Below are positions 35,132 through 45,921 of a DNA stretch of 64,000 nt, piece after piece. The stretch's first letter is position 1, and every line of letters begins with the position of its first letter. The notes beneath the pieces were generated by a model. That model was not told the origin of the DNA. It saw nothing but the letters and a program-made list of their open reading frames with translations, and ran no database searches. The position numbers and the translations under genes are program-made. Origin of the DNA: Diadema setosum (Eukaryota > Echinodermata > Echinoidea > Diadematoida > Diadematidae); the NCBI GenBank assembly GCA_033980235.1, contig CM067075.1, positions 11,258,292-11,322,291 of the forward strand. Reading direction: 5' to 3'.

Positions 35132-37550
35132 ACTAGAGATTGTAATTTGTCATCACTGACAAATTAAGGTGATCCGATTTTTTTTATCAATGATTCGAGT
35201 CCTGATCGCAATAGGCATGACCATACAAGTTTCATCTGTGTTTAGAGACATTGGCCGTGTGATGTTTGCATTCTCATTTAGCAAAGGGAGTCATATCTGC
35301 CATGTTTGGTACCAAATTCTGTATACACTATAACGAAGAAACAGCAACAAGTACATATGACCTTTGACCCACCTTTGCACTCCCAAGATTGCATCTGATG
35401 AAATAGTGGTTATTTTGTGAAATGATTCTCGCGACATCGTGTATACGTGTGAAAAATATGGGAAAGATAGGACAGGTATTCACCAAGATACAAGATGAAA
35501 CATTTATGACCTTTGACCCTAATTTACATACCCAAGATGTTGTCCGATCTAGTAGTTGTTATTTTATGAAATAATGTACGTGACATGAACTAAACATGTG
35601 GAAAATATGGGGGTGATTGGGCGTGTTTTTCTTGAGTTATTGCAAAGAAAGATGCAGAAAGAAAGAAATATCTCAATACATAGAAGATAAGCTTTAAATT
35701 CAACCAAGTTTTTTATCGTGATCCCGACATCATATGAAATAACGAAATAAATTTAATGATAGCGCAAAGTCTCAGCTAGAACATATCAAAATCTGGGAGA
35801 AATTCACCAAAGGGTAAGTGAGCTAGTGCTCGATAAAGACGATCATGTCAATATTCACATTAAAAAAAATTCCCTCCCATAGAGATAACACGTCATAACG
35901 AAGATACAAAAAGAAGTACATATGACCTTTGACCTCAATTTGCACAGACAAGATGGCATCTGAGTAAAAAGTAATTATTTTGTGAAATGATCCTTGTAAC
36001 ATGGTCTTTGCGTGTGCAAAATATGGGAAAGATAGGACATGTATTCACTAAGATACTCGATGAAACACTTATGACCTTTGACCCTAATTTACATACCCAA
36101 GATGGTGTCCGATCAAGTAGTTGTTATTTTATGAAATAATTGACGTGACATGAACTAAACATGTGCAAAATATGGAAGTGATAGAGGCCGTTTTTCTTGA
36201 GTTATTGCAAAGAAAGTTGCAGAAAGAAAGAAATATCTCAATACATCGAAGATAAGCCTGAATTTCAACCAAAAGTTTTGACGTGATCTCGACATCGTAT
36301 GAAAAAACGAAGGGCACACTTACGGTAGCGTAAAGTCTCAGCTACAACATATTAAAATCTGGGAGAAATTCACCGAAGGGTAAGTTAGCTAGTGCTCGAT
36401 AAAGATAGTCATGTCAATTTTCATTTCCAGAAAAACTGCACTCCCATAGAGATAACACGTAAACTGGTCAAATTTGACAAGATCACATTCAATCCATTTT
36501 TACGAGGTGATACCGTTATCTAATCAAAATATTGTAATTTTATGTTTGAAAGAACATAAAATAAGCTACAACATACTGAAATCTGGGTGAAAATTGACAA
36601 AGGACTAGTGAGATAAGCTTGAGTGAACTTGAAATTTGATGACGTCATTTTGAAAATTTACTTTTTTTACTTTATTAAGAAATTTGATATCTTTTAATCA
36701 TTTTGTCAGCATTACCACCCCATGAAATGACATGTACAACTCATCAGCTTTCAAAATATGTAAAGAAAATGGGGGGTCACCGTCCATCCTGACGAGTAAA
36801 ATCGGATCTAAAATTAGCAATTTTTTGGCATAGTTGCACTGCATATCGCCATTGACGCGCGCGCGGAATTTCAACTTTGACGGGCCCGTATGACGTCATA
36901 TTGAATCGGATTGACTTGAAACTTGGTAGAAATATTCCTTGACATTTCAGACATTCGATCCGTGCGATAAAACGTGAAATTTCTATTGCATATGAGCTTT
37001 GCGTGCGTATATGCGCGCGCGCGTACGCGTCCGTCGATTTTTTTTGAAATGCAGTAAATGACCTGAAACGTGTGCAAAACAATTTTGAGGTTGATTGGAG
37101 CATGTTTAAATTTCAACGCGCGCGTACGCGCTCGTTTAGTATGAACGTGACTAAATTTTATGAAATATATCAATAGACCTTGACTTGAACTATATGATAT
37201 CTTAATTTCATTCAAAAATTCCATTCCATTAATGAGATATTGATGTAAACGTGATTTCAGATAATGACGTCATAATGACGTCACGGTTAACTGATCACAT
37301 TGATACACTAGATCTGTCGTCCTTAGGACATGATACATATATGGTATAAGTTTGAAAGTGATAGGTAGGGGACTTTTTAAGTTAACCGATACACAAGATT
37401 TGAGGAGAAAGAAATAAAGAAGAAGAAGAAGAAGAAGAAGAAAGAATCCGTACAGATACAATAGGTGATCCGAGAGGATACTCGGATCACCTAAAGAAAG
37501 AATCCGTACAGAAACAGAAGGTGATCCGAGAGGATACTCGGATCACCTAA
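35132..37550 (+). mobile_element. Helitron/Helentron-like element, copy B, with doubled 3' end
   Basis: Runs from ACTAGAGATTGTAATTTGTC to a strong 3' hairpin AGGTGATCCGAG-AGGATA-CTCGGATCACCT followed by AA (37494), so it ends in CTAA. A second copy of the last 56 bp, hairpin included, follows to 37550. The 3' hairpin, CTRR-type end, subterminal inverted AGGTGATCCGA, no duplication of the target, and tandem arrangement fit Helitron/Helentron elements (inference from family features). Two tandem ~565-bp modules begin near 35331 and 35896. Four DR1 sites and four TGACGTCA sites. No Rep/helicase. Confidence 0.7.
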
Positions 37551-38254
37551 AAAGTTCATACCGTGGGAGGGGGGACACCCCCCTCCCACACCCTCCCCTC
37601 CCCCCTCGTTCGCTCCGCTCGCTCGGGTTCAGTCGCGTTCATGATATTCAGTGAAAAGAATTAATACAAGAAGTGTATTGGAATTATACCATTTATAGGC
37701 AAATTGTCCAACAATAATCTACACTAAAATATACTGCTACCATAAACAAGTGGGAATGTTTCACGTCGATAAAACGCGTAAAAACATGCATAAAATTGCA
37801 CCATTTGCAACATCAAAATGCAAAAAGTTCTTACTGTGGGAGGGAGACACCCCCCTCCCACACCCTCCCCTCCCCCCTCAATCGCTCCGCTCGCCCGGGT
37901 CCAGTCGCGTTCATGATATTCAGTGAAAAGAATTAATACAAGAAGTGTATCTAAATTATACCCTTTTAAAGGCAAATTGTTCAATAATAATCTTCATCAA
38001 AATAAACTGCTACCATAAACAAGTGGGACTGTTTCACGTCGATAAAACGCGCAAAAACAGGCATCAAATTGCACCATTTACAACATCCAAATGCAAAAAA
38101 GTTCTTACCGTGGGAGGGGGGACACCCCCCTCCCACACCCTCCCCCCCCCCCCCCCCCCTCGCTCGCTCCGCTCGCTCGGGCTCGGTCGCTTCGCTCCCT
38201 CGTAGACTAACCGCCCCCCTAAGATGAAATCCTGGCTACGCCGTTGCTACAACC

Positions 38255-39036
38255 TAGATCATATCTGGAATTGTTACAGCAATTTACATCACCCAACAAA
38301 AACAGAAAGAAACGGATAGAAATAAGAAGCGTTTGCACTCCAACTTAGAAGAAATCACATACAGTCTCACAAAAGAAACCAATAATTTCTGTGCCCGAGA
38401 TTTTGGACACGCCCTGTGCATTCACAAAATTAAAGGATTCTCTGTGTCAATCGGCACCAAGTGGTTAATGGGGGAACGGTGCTTGTTTATGATAGAATCC
38501 ATGTTAAAATTGTGAGAATAAATGAAAGAAAATAAAACATAAGTTAATATCTCTACCCCCTCTCTCTCCTAATTATACATCCATATTTCTGTTCGACTCA
38601 AAGCGCGCAAATTGACATGAAATGAAAAATAGGTCCTCTTTATAACCTTCAATTAAAACTCTTTTTCCATGTTGCCCGCTTTTGTACATGTTTATTTCGT
38701 ATCATTACATGTGGCATATTTGATTATTCCCAAAAAATTTAAAAGAATTCCGCTAAAATGACTTCCATCGTGTTTTCCAGTCTTTGCAGTTGAAAGTGGA
38801 TTTTTTACACTGCCCTGCGTTTTGATTTACCTCTCCAATTCAGAGCATTATACACGGCCATTGTTGCCAGGAGACTGAAACAAAGAGCATACTGCAGGGT
38901 GGGGGGGGGGGGGGGGAGGGTTTTTTTTTTTTCTGCTGTGAGAGAACTCGTTCTGAATACTGAAGCGCTCCATTGTCAAAGCACCTGGACACCACCTGTA
39001 GTTGAGCGCATAACTTGTCGGCGGTGTAGCGCATGA
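38255..39036. other. Intergenic between two hAT-like elements; no gene seen
   Basis: The 60-codon frame at 38333-38515 has no recognised domain. A G-run lies at about 38901-38918 and a T-run just after it. Confidence 0.4.
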
Positions 39037-39044
39037 CTTAAAGG

Positions 39045-39140
39045 CAGGCGCGCCGGAAGCAGTTTTGGATTGGGGGGGGGGGGGGGGGGGGGCAAACATT
39101 GGAGGGGGCTCAAGATTAGACCATGCATATGTTACACAAT

Positions 39141-39171
<31 letters not shown>

Positions 39172-41838
39172 GACACACACGCACATATATATATATATAT
39201 ATATATACATGCATATATATATCATATCGAAAACTTTCGCCCTAATTCACGCAGAAAATCCGACGTAGCAGACGCTGGAGAAAGTGAGTGCGTGTGGGGC
39301 GAGTGGCTAGTCGACACGTTTGGGGGTGGCCTGCAGCACCGTGCGTGGAGGGACATCATGTTCACATAATTTCACGCGTAGTGTGTTGTGTGTAGGCGGC
39401 AGAAATTGGGTTTAAATCTACAGTTGAGATATAATCTAGGACCTTATCATTCTTTTACAACATTATTTCAGTTGATTACCTGTGCACAACACGTGTGTAT
39501 AAGCACCCGATTGCAGACAGCAGGTGGCAAGCGACCGTTGCAACTACTTAAGTTATTACCACCTCCGAAGAAAATGCACCAGTCCGACTAGAGCCATCAT
39601 CGAAAAATGAGAAGGAATGTGAAATATATTTGGTTGTTTTTGCAACATAACTTAGCAGTTATGTTGCCCATAAGGCTGCTACGTATCTAGATAATGTCTC
39701 ACATACAACTGTATCTTGATATTGCATTGAAAATGATATTTGGCGAGAAACAGAAGCTTGAAATCACAGGAATTCACACTGCTGACGACGGCAGACAGTG
39801 AAGGTCAACGGCTCAAATTTTCGTTGGTAGTCTCGTCACCGTGATAGCTCTGTGTGGATTGTACACGTTCCCTATGACAGCAATTGTGACTGGGTAGTCT
39901 AGCTTTACTGCTTATTTGCGTCAGGACTGCTCAACCAATGAACAAGATTCTTATATCACAAAAATGGGCAGAATCTCTACTTTCTAAAACCATGCGCCCC
40001 AAGTTCGTGCGACTTTCCGTTCTCGAGATATCCCGTGTGGAAGAATTGCAAGACGGCAAAATATGCTCAAATTCGTCAAATTTGGACTGTTCGCCATAGA
40101 CAAATCTACTCATAAGGTACTTTTCTGATCAAATTTGCGTCACGACTACAAATGTTACAATAATGATATATACACATAAATAATCCCTAAAGTGTCTACA
40201 TTCAGAATCCGGGCGCCCCAAGTTTGCTTCTTAAATAGTTTAAAAGTTATGGCAGATTTTGTTGAAAAATGCGTTGATTTTTGACCCGTTTTACGTGTTG
40301 TAGCGTTCGCGCGGAAGCGCGGCTTCGCAGATGACCGAAAGTTTTCAATATGATATATATATATATATATATATATATGTAAAGTGGCGTACGGTGGGTC
40401 GAAACATGGGGGGAACCATAAAGTATTTTTGACGGTCTGTACGCTTGTGCGTGTGTGCGAGAGCAATTATAATGGGACTACAATACATTACGGAATGTGA
40501 TACATTCAACAACGCAGTCATTGATGAACATTGTAAGTTTTCCTTACATGGATTATGAAATGACGGTGTGAAACGATCGACAAATTATATACCGTCAGCA
40601 ACATAAGGTGAATGGCATAACAATAAAATGCGAGCGAGCGAAGCGAGCGAGCTTGAAAATTTTGATATTCTACAGTTCCAAAACTGGAGTTTTAATTGTA
40701 GCTATATATTTCGCTTTGGAAATAAATGGGGGCGCATCGGGCGCAACTGCTGGCAATTATTGGCAGCAACATTAGGAGAATGGCATAACGATTCAATGCG
40801 AGCGAGCGAAGCGAGCAAGCTTGAAAATTTTGACATTCTACAGTCCCAAAACTGGGGTTTGTAGCTATATCTTTCACTTTGGAAATTAATGGGGCGGCGC
40901 ATCGGGCGCAACTGCTGGCAATTACTGGCAGCAACATTAGGAGAATGGCATAACGATTCAATGCGAGCGAGCAAAGCGAGTGAGCTTGAGAATTTTGACA
41001 TTTTACAGTCCCAAAACTCCCGTTTGTAGCTATATCTTTCGCTTTGGAAATTAAGGAAGGGGGGGGGGGGCATCGGGCGCAACTGCTGGCAATTACTGGC
41101 AGCAACGTTAGGAGAGTGGCATAACGATTCAATGCGAGCGAGGGAAGCGAGCGAGCTTGAAAATTTTGACATGTTACAGTCCCCAAACTCCCGTTTGTAA
41201 TTATACCTTTCGCTTTGGAAATTAAGGGGGGGGGGCATCGGGCGCAACTGCTGGCAATTACTGTCAGCAACATTAGGAGAGTGGCATAACGATTCAATGC
41301 GAGCGAGCGAAGCGAGCGAGCTTGAAAATTTTGACATTTTACAGTCCCAAAACTCCCGTTTGTAGCTATATTTATCTTTCGCTTTGGAAATTAAGGTTCT
41401 GGGGGCATCGGGCGCAACTACTGGCAATTACTGTCAGCAACACTAGGAGAATGGCATAACGATTCAATGCGAGCGAGCGAAGCGAGCGAGCTTGAAAATT
41501 TTGACATTCTAGAGTCCAGCAACTGCCGTCGTAACTATGTTTTTCGCGTTAGAAATTAAGGGGGATGCGCACCGGGCTCAACTGCTGGATGCGAGCGAGC
41601 GAAGCGAGCGAGCTTGAAAATTTTGACATTTTACAATCCAAAAGCTGCCGTTTGTAGCCACATTTTTCCCTTTTATTCATATATATATATATATATATAT
41701 ATACATATTTATTTTATTTTCTTTGTTTATTCATTTATTTTTATTATTATTTTTTTCTTTTTTTTTGGGGGGGGGGCTTTTTTTTTTGGGGGGGGGGGGG
41801 CAAAAATGCGTTTTGCCCCCCCACTTCCGGCGCCTATG
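39045..41838. mobile_element. Second hAT-like element, 2.79 kb, with perfect 8-bp target duplication
   Basis: Left end CAGGCGCGCCGGAAG and right end CTTCCGGCGCCTATG are inverted with two mismatches. CTTAAAGG flanks both exactly (39037-39044, 41839-41846). The right-hand CTTAAAGG is also the terminus of the TTAA MITE at 41840, so the insertion target was the end of that MITE. The interior holds G-runs, CA/TA microsatellites, an inner inverted pair (ATCGAAAACTTTCG near 39226; CGAAAGTTTTCAAT near 40337) and a ~168-bp satellite. No transposase. Confidence 0.85.
40600..41640 (+). repeat. ~168-bp satellite, seven units
   Basis: The marker ATGCGAGCGAGCGAAGCGAG occurs with G at 40630, 40798, 40963, 41134, 41299, 41469 and 41591: periods of 168, 165, 171, 165, 170 and 122 bp. 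Each full unit also has TTTTGACATT(C/T)TACAGTCC, CTTTCGCTTTGGAAATTAA and GCGCAACTGCTGGCAATTA. Periods divisible by three keep several frames open, producing the 201- and 241-codon minus frames; these are not genes. Confidence 0.9.
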
Positions 41839-41839
41839 C

Positions 41840-42281
41840 TTAAAGGTACTAGCCCACATTTGCAAACCCACGAAAATCAAAACTGCATAAAACAGGTCCA
41901 ATATGATTTCAAGTACAAGTTATAACAGTAACATACCTCACCTGTTGCTCTTTGTCTATACCATTCGATAAAAGAGAGAAAATCATCGTTTTAAAATAAA
42001 TTTTCAAACTGGGTCAACCCGACCCAAAATCAAATTACGAGCGCGGGCTAGCTACGCACATTAACTTACACATGTATCGCATGCATGTAGTACGTGCGTG
42101 GACCGGAGCTAGCGAGCGTTTTTATAAGCGTGCGTACGGTGTATTTTCATTTATTTTTATGAAAGTAATGGACTAGTGTGGAACGAAATTTTGCACAGGT
42201 GTTACTGCAATCATACCCAAACTCCATGCTAACTATGAGACCAATTGCTGCAGGTTTACAAATGTGGGCTAATACCTTTAA
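41840..42281. mobile_element. TTAA-flanked MITE with AGGTA(C/T)TAGCCCACATTTG ends
   Basis: Starts TTAAAGGTACTAGCCCACA and ends TGTGGGCTAATACCTTTAA, arms of about 30 bp with few mismatches, TTAA at both ends. The body contains an inverted GGGTCAACCCGACCC. No coding. Its left terminus was the target of the hAT-like element at 39045. Confidence 0.78.
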
Positions 42282-42327
42282 GAGGACAGCATTTTTTTTT
42301 AATTCTCCGTAGCCACGGTCACACTAA

Positions 42328-42928
42328 GACCCCGTTTACAGTGCGGGGCCGGGCTCGGCCGCGGCTCGGCCGCGGCCGAGCCCGGCCTCAATTGCGCGGC
42401 CGAGCCTCGCAATTTTGTCCGTTTACACTGCTGGGCTCGGCCGCGCTTTCGATTCAAACCTTTCATTATTTGGTCGTAGTGGCGCTCTGCTTGTAAACTA
42501 ACGCAATTTGGTATTGTCTGGTTTTCAGACCCTTTGCCAAATGAATTCCGTGGCGACGAAGTCGCCGTTCGGGCAAAGGCCTTTGCCGAAGGAAAAAATC
42601 CTTTGCAGGACAAAACCACCTTAAACTATACTAGTTTTCGACGTTGAGGGGGTTAATATCCTGAACAGCGAAAGATACAGGCAGAGGGTTTGGAAGCCAG
42701 ACTAAAACTGGCCGCGCAATTGGCCGCGCATTTGGCCCAGTTTGCGTTTACACCAAGAAAAGGCCGGGCTCGGCCGCGGCTCGGCCGCGGCCGAGACCAC
42801 CTCCAGAGCGAGGCCAAATGCGAGGCCAATTTTGGCCTCGCATTTGGCCTTTTGCGCGTTTACACTGAAGCGGGGCTGGACTCGGCCGCGGCCGAGCCGC
42901 GGCCGAGCCTCGCACTGTAAACGGGGTC
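42328..42928 (+). mobile_element. GACCCCGTTTACAG-family element, copy 3
   Basis: 601 bp between GACCCCGTTTACAGTGCG and CACTGTAAACGGGGTC. Three-base flanks are TAA and TAG. Same orientation and near-identical core as the copy at 28168. Dense GGCCGCGGC/CTCGGCCG arrays occupy both ends and a central block. It interrupts the left arm of the foldback at 42311-44082 and so is younger than it. Confidence 0.85.
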
Positions 42929-43367
42929 TAGAAGATCGCCAAGTTTAAAATTGCGAATTCTTTGCGAAGTTTGCTCTTCTCCAGACTGACAGCCGAACTT
43001 CTCGATATTTAAATTCAAGAAGTTTTGGTCACTGGATCGCATGCGCAAGAAAGAAGAAAGATTTTAACGTAACAACACACACCTGTACATCACAATGACC
43101 GCGCGCATCTGAGGCACCGCCCTCAAACAGATGGTGGACTGGTCATTATGACAAATTTCGCGAAGTCTCAGTTTCTAGCGTTCACACTGCCCAAATCGAA
43201 AAGATTAGCTGAAATGTTCTAGTTTGAGTGGGAAGTTTTGCGGCTTTGTTTTGTTTGTTTGTTTAAAGTTATGCCAGTGTAACTCAAACTTCTTGCGAAA
43301 CTTCCAACTCAAACTTGGGATTTCCCGGACGCGTGTTTTTTTTTTTTCTAGACGGCACAGATTTGGG

Positions 43368-43431
43368 ACCCTAACCCTAACCCTAGCCCTAACCCTAACC
43401 ATCAAACCCTAACCCTAAACCTAACCCTAAA

Positions 43432-43464
<33 letters not shown>
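43368..43464 (+). repeat. Interstitial telomeric repeat (CCCTAA)n
   Basis: About 97 bp of CCCTAA hexamers with variants (CCCTAG, CCTAAA, CATCAAA), i.e. the complement of vertebrate/echinoderm-type TTAGGG. It sits in the loop between inverted arms ending TAGACGGCACAGATT, so it is part of a transposon-like structure and not a chromosome end. Unit variants suggest it is old or was copied with errors. Confidence 0.92.
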
Positions 43465-44082
43465 AACGTGTTTCCCATAGGTTTAATACGCGCCATGCCC
43501 CAATCTGTGCCGTCTAAAAAAAAAAAAAAAAAAAAAAAAAACGCTTCCCGGACCCCTGCCAATCTTCACAATCTTTGGGCAGTGTGGACGCTGACAAATG
43601 AAACTTCGCGAAGTTTGTCACGTGAACACCTGTTTGCGGCATTGATCTTTCTTTCTCTTTTTTTTTTTTTTTTTTTTGGGCGGTGCTTCATCGGGATGCA
43701 CCTGTGTGCATTATTCGATACATGTATAGTATTACAATCTTACAGTGCCGTCAGAATAGCGCGCTCTTTCTTCCTTGTTGTACAGTGACCCAAACTTGTA
43801 GGCTACCAGCTTTCTACACGCCCACTATTGAACGAGGGAGGGCACTTCAGGAATGAAAGTCGACAGCGACTTTTATTATTTCGCACTCTTTGATGTCAAT
43901 GATTTCAAAATACTACAAAACAACTTGATATCATGGCAAAGCGCGTCAGCCACATACAAATTTCTTGGTAGGTCTTCCCGATATTATATCAAGAATGGTG
44001 GAAGATGAATGTTAAGGTCCTTCCGAGCACTATGCTTTATAGCTTTAAACTTCGCAATCTTTGGCCAGTGTGACCGCGGCTT

Positions 44083-44634
44083 GTGACATCCTGATTACAC
44101 CTGTCCACTGCGTAAGAGACATTCCAATTTTTTTTACGAAAGGTGTTAATATCGCCCAAGGTTTTTGGCTTCGCGCATATTCCACAGGTGGACATTGAAT
44201 TCCGTTCCACTGAATCATGATCATCTACCCTTTATTAAGATGTATTGTGTGACAGGTATGAAGTTGAGAGTGAGGACGATCGAGTAGGCCTATACTCTGT
44301 CTTTAACTCACCGTTCGCAGGTGCAGTATTCACTGGTATTTTACTTCCAGCCCTTTCAGACGATAGGGAAAAATGTCTCTTGTAATCATCTTTTTGAATG
44401 TGTTAGCTTGCCGACCTATTATTTAATTGTATGACATGCGTTTGCCATTCGTCCATGGTCATGTCGGCTTCTTCTGCAGGCGCCCGGCCACCAACTCTTC
44501 GCTGCTAAATCAAATTAACTTACTCCAAACTCAAAAGCCCACGAGCAAATTTGAATACTCGAAAAGACTCCTCCGCGCATTCCGACTAGCTTGGATGCTC
44601 TCTACGGGCATTCTAATTTGAACGATGTAAATGC
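44083..44634. other. Intergenic; no gene seen
   Basis: No repeats or coding pattern recognised in this ~550-bp stretch. Confidence 0.4.
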
Positions 44635-44991
44635 TTAAAGGTCCAGTTTACCTTTGGGAGCAGTGATTTCAAAAATTTTCAAAATATCATATTTGATGCA
44701 TATGTGTAGGTCTGTTGTATCATAAAACATCCTACCATATGAAATATTTGCAATAAAACCTAAAATATAAGGAGATATCAGGGTTTTTCTCAATAAACCG
44801 TAACTGTATACGGTTTAGTCTGGATTTTTTTTTATTATAACTATTGTTCACATTTTGTGTATTTAACAACACTTAACATCGATTATACGGAATCAAATTT
44901 TGACAGTGGTTGTTTCTATCCCTAACTCACATTTTAGAACTATTTCATAGTACTATTGCTTTCATCTGCAAATGGTAAATTATGCCTTTAA
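44635..44991 (+). mobile_element. TTAA-flanked MITE (TTAAAGG..TTTACC family), complete copy
   Basis: Begins TTAAAGGTCCAGTTTACC and ends GGTAAATTATGCCTTTAA. Shares GGGAGCAGTGATTTCAAAAA, GTATCATAAAACATCCTACC and ACTCACATTTTAGAACTATT with the copies at 9669 and 18046. Non-coding. It lies about 0.9 kb downstream of the GPCR stop codon. Confidence 0.75.
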
Positions 44992-45921
44992 TTGATTGGC
45001 GGAAGTGCGAGATTGAATGATTAAAAAAAAAAGAGTTGAATGACTACCTTCAAAGCGCTTTCTTTTTCTTTTCTTCTCTTTTTTTTTTCGAGCGAACAAT
45101 TTTGAATGACCTGATTTGAAACTGAATAGTAAACGTCGGAAAACGATCGCAAAACCCTATATAACAGTAATTCAGTGATATCTACATGTATTTTATATAT
45201 ATACATGCGTTTTTTAAACACTTCTGAGTCAATATACTGCTTTATTTACATTTTAAACCCTTGTAAAACGATATGTAGGCCTACATTCAAGCGATGGTGG
45301 TTGGCTCATGATTTCAGAAAAATACTACATGTGAACTGCTACAGGTGATTGATGATATTCGTACTCAAACTTTATAAACGTATAGAAGTCACAAAACCCT
45401 TTGCGTCTTAATAACAATTGCTTGGATTGCACAATGATCTATGATTTCTCGTAAAGAAGAGATTGCTGAACGAGAAGAACATTAATAGGCAGAATGGTGA
45501 TTAGGTATTTAAATTGGATCAGGAATAACACGTTTTATGTGACTGAATATAGTATCAAATAAATAGCTTTGCATGAAAATTTCGTACGTTGTTTGTACGT
45601 GTTTGACAGACAGTAAATTGTCTTGGCATTAGGTTATATCAACAGTGCGTGTTTTGATTGTATCATTATCTAACGTCAACCTCAAACCTTTAATGCAGTG
45701 AAATCAGTGAAGATTCTTGAATTGAAAGTAGCTTGACTTTCATGCCCTTAGTCATGACTATTTAGTACAGTTAATTACAATCCATATACTCTTACGTGAT
45801 ATATCGTTAACTGTTTTTTGTCTACTCTAAGTGTTTGCAGCAATAATGATGTAGTATGCGTGAAGAAAATGCCAGCGCATACAGTTATGTACAAGTAGTG
45901 TACCGTGTTACTCCGAAAATC
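44992..45921. other. 3' flank of the GPCR gene; no other gene seen
   Basis: AT-rich. Read on the minus strand, an AATAAA occurs at 45241-45246 and could be the GPCR polyadenylation signal, implying a ~0.7-kb 3'UTR; this is a weak guess. Confidence 0.35.

Larger units (their letters stand above)
32086..38246. mobile_element. hAT-like composite element, 6.16 kb, with perfect 8-bp target duplication
   Basis: Left end CACTGGCGTAGCCAGG and right end CCTGGCTACGCCGTTG are inverted repeats. CTACAACC flanks both sides exactly (32078-32085, 38247-38254). An 8-bp duplication with CA-starting GGCGTAGCCAGG ends is characteristic of hAT-type elements. The interior has no transposase: it is low-complexity G/C-run DNA, ~273-bp tandem repeats, and a nested pair of Helentron-like elements (33396-37550). 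Removing the nested pair leaves about 2 kb. Confidence 0.88.
33003..38246 (+). repeat. ~273-bp tandem repeat of the hAT-like element (interrupted)
   Basis: GTTC(T/A)(C/T)ACCGT(G/A)GGAGG begins units at 33121, 37554 (after the nested insertion), 37827 and 38101, giving periods of 273-274 bp. Each unit carries a GGGGGACACCCCCCTCCC palindrome, a CTCGCTCGCTCCGCTCGCTC block, ATTAATACAAGAAGTGTAT, and AAATTGCACCATTTGCAACA. The unit ending at about 33395 is broken within its CAAAATGCAAAAAGTTC junction and resumes at 37551, marking the insertion site of the nested elements. Confidence 0.85.
42311..44082. mobile_element. Large foldback element with AGCC(A/G)CGGTCACACT ends, carrying a telomeric-repeat array
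   Basis: Left end AGCCACGGTCACACTA and right end CAGTGTGACCGCGGCT are inverted. CTTCGCGAAGTTT and CACACTGCCCAAA words recur inside in both orientations (near 42965, 43157-43195, 43575-43620, 44048). The GACCCC-family copy 3 inserted only 17 bp inside the left end. Centrally, a hairpin pair TCTAGACGGCACAGATT / AATCTGTGCCGTCTA encloses CCCTAA repeats. No transposase and no clear target duplication. Confidence 0.6.

Noticed and set aside
38848..39369. Frames with poly-Pro, poly-Gly and Tyr-Ile repeats
   Set aside because: They are translations of G-runs and CA/TA microsatellites.
40692..41427. Overlapping 201- and 241-codon minus-strand open frames, the longest outside the GPCR and the RING/B-box gene
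   Set aside because: They read the ~168-bp satellite in two frames at once. Repeat periods divisible by three keep the frames open, and the peptides are tandem copies of each other.
43368..43464. A chromosome end or telomere
   Set aside because: The CCCTAA array is short, degenerate and enclosed by transposon-like inverted arms, with ordinary sequence on both sides.
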